Source: Gordonia zhaorongruii | GTDB taxonomy: Bacteria; Actinomycetota; Actinomycetes; Mycobacteriales; Mycobacteriaceae | Length of the DNA: 64,000 bases | Assembly: GCF_007559005.1 (NCBI RefSeq) | Contig: NZ_CP041763.1 | Location: 838,463 to 902,462 of the forward strand | Direction: 5' to 3' | In this document: positions 62,822 to 64,000 of the stretch, in pieces | Layout of the letters: each line of letters starts with the position of its first letter | How positions within the stretch are numbered: the stretch's first letter is position 1 | Made by a program: the position numbers and the translations under genes | The notes under the pieces: model-generated | Database searches by the model: none | Seen by the model: only the letters and a program-made list of their open reading frames with translations | Told to the model about the DNA's origin: nothing

Positions 62822-64000
62822 GTGATCGCTTATCACTCCGCCGACGCGATCCGGGCGGCCGAACGGGCCACCGGAACGCTGTTCTCCGACGGCGTGCTGA
62901 TGAAACGGGCCGCCTACGCGGTGGCCGCAACCGTCATCGCCGAACTCGGTCGGGGCCACGCCGGCGTTTACGGGCGCCGGGTGGGTCTGGTCGTCGGGGC
63001 CGGCGACAACGGCGGTGATGCTCTCTATGCGGCCCGTCATCTCCGGCGACGGGGAGTGGCGGTAGACGCCGTCCTCACGGCGCCCGAGCGTGTGCACGCC
63101 GCTGCGCTGGCGGACTTCCGTGACTCGGGTGGCCGGATCGTCGGCGAACTGTCGATCGGTACCACCGACATCGTGGTCGACGCCGTGGTCGGACTCGGCG
63201 GGCACGGGCCGCTGCGTGATCCGGTGGCGAGTGTCTTCGCAGCCGTGCACGCGGCCGGAATCCCGGTCGTCGCAGTGGATCTCCCGTCCGGCGTCGACCC
63301 GGATACCGGCACGGTGCACGACCCCGCAGTCCGGGCCGACGTATCGGTCACCTTCGATCTCCCTCGACTCGCACACCTGCTCGCAGCGCCGCAGTGCGGC
63401 CGCGTGGTGATCGCCGAGATCGGTGTTCCCGACAACACCCCGCCCGAACTCGCGTCGCCGAGCGACGCCGAGATCGCCGCCTGCTGGCCCGTTCCGGGGC
63501 CGGGAGACGACAAGTACACGCAGGGCGTGGTGGGCGTCATCGCCGGGTCCGCGCGCTACCCGGGGGCTGCGGTCCTGTGCACGGACGCGGCGGTTGCGGC
63601 GTCGTCGGGGATGACGCGGTACGTCGGCGCCGCCGTGCGCGAGGTGCTCGCCCGGAACCCGGAGACGGTGGCCGTCACCGACCTCGCGGACGCGGGGCGG
63701 GTGCAGGCGTGGGTCATCGGCCCGGGGGGCGGGACCGGCGAGGCGAGCGCGCAGATCCTCGAACGCGTCCTGGCCGACGACGTTCCGGTGCTCGTCGACG
63801 CCGACGCGCTGACAGTCCTGGCCGGGAACGCACACCTGCGGGAGCTGGTGCGCGCTCGGTCGGCGCCGACTCTGCTGACGCCGCACGCCGGGGAGTTCGC
63901 ACGGCTGGCGGCAGCAGCGGGAAGCGGCGCCGCCGACCTGCTCACCGATGGGCATCGTCTCGCCGCGGTGCGCCGACTCGCCTCGGAGACCGGTGCGACG
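62822..64000 (+). CDS. nnr: Bifunctional NAD(P)H-hydrate epimerase/dehydratase, cut by window end
   Basis: The first 393 codons of Nnr, open to the right edge. The N-terminal epimerase domain reads GLVVGAGDNGGDALYAARHL, TDIVVDAVVGLGGHGPLRDP and VVAVDLPSGVDPDTGTVH. The C-terminal dehydratase domain starts GVVGVIAGSARYPGAAVLCT and reaches WVIGPGGGTGEASAQILERV, LVDADALTVLAGN and TLLTPHAGEFARLAAAAG (the HxGE loop). It repairs hydrated NAD(P)H. GTG 62822 lies 19 bp past glmS. Homologue of Rv3433c. Confidence 0.92.
   Translation, partial: MIAYHSADAIRAAERATGTLFSDGVLMKRAAYAVAATVIAELGRGHAGVYGRRVGLVVGAGDNGGDALYAARHLRRRGVAVDAVLTAPERVHAAALADFRDSGGRIVGELSIGTTDIVVDAVVGLGGHGPLRDPVASVFAAVHAAGIPVVAVDLPSGVDPDTGTVHDPAVRADVSVTFDLPRLAHLLAAPQCGRVVIAEIGVPDNTPPELASPSDAEIAACWPVPGPGDDKYTQGVVGVIAGSARYPGAAVLCTDAAVAASSGMTRYVGAAVREVLARNPETVAVTDLADAGRVQAWVIGPGGGTGEASAQILERVLADDVPVLVDADALTVLAGNAHLRELVRARSAPTLLTPHAGEFARLAAAAGSGAADLLTDGHRLAAVRRLASETGAT

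Noticed and set aside
1..64000. tRNA, rRNA, CRISPR arrays, insertion sequences, phage genes
   Set aside because: I looked for these and saw none: no repeat-spacer pattern, no transposase or integrase motifs, no tRNA-like cloverleaf that I could support.

Overview
The window is GC-rich chromosomal DNA from a mycolic-acid actinobacterium, most likely Gordonia or a close relative. Pointers are mycothiol S-conjugate amidase (mca), two MspA-type porins, an ESX-4 type VII secretion core, a lipid-droplet-associated protein, DUF4307/DUF4245 proteins and a DUF222-HNH endonuclease. Gene order follows two blocks known from Mycobacterium tuberculosis: roughly Rv1074c-Rv1110 (thiolase, cbs, metB, greA, mca, hemolysin III, Z-prenyl transferase, coaA, glyA, desA2-like, phoH2, glpX, xseBA, ispH), then Rv3449-Rv3433c (mycP, eccD, eccC, rplM-rpsI, glmM, glmS, nnr). 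They are joined near 47.5 kb between ispH and mycP. Homology statements come from family knowledge and motif reading; no search was run.

Layout. 0-9.3 kb: kinase-like phosphotransferase, MMPL transporter with TetR regulator and a palindromic operator, Bax1-like protein, DHA2 efflux pump, cinA, two tandem porins. 9.5-13.4 kb: thiolase and transsulfuration genes cbs-metB. 13.4-17 kb: a lower-GC accessory patch with an HNH endonuclease, a small type VII-substrate-like gene plus DUF3558 lipoprotein, and an XRE regulator. 17-23.6 kb: greA, queuosine-precursor transporter, mca, DUF255 protein, and a DAHP synthase gene preceded by a leader peptide with Tyr-Trp-Arg-Phe codons and competing stem-loops. 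23.6-34.7 kb: PepSY membrane protein, isoprenoid, CoA, one-carbon and RNA-toxin genes. 34.7-36.4 kb: two copies of a 64-bp palindromic element bracketing a DUF559 nuclease-like gene. 36.4-47.5 kb: L,D-transpeptidase, PIG-L deacetylase, two-component system facing an ABC transporter, glpX, xseBA, ispH. 47.5-55.7 kb: ESX-4 (mycP, eccD, eccC, and a frameshifted Rv3446c-like gene), with no eccB or esxT/esxU at the expected places. 55.7-64 kb: YceI, rplM-rpsI, glmM, three small genes behind a SigM-type promoter, hydrolase, glmS and the start of nnr.

Regulation. Three copies of GGAAC-N17-CGTCTAA (14.92, 16.03 and 58.87 kb) match the ECF SigM consensus and tie the 15-kb cassette to the small genes near ESX-4. 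At least fifteen genes have a TANNNT-like -10 box six to eight bases before the start codon, indicating leaderless mRNAs. Five gene ends carry 14-17-bp tandem duplications across or beside the stop codon.
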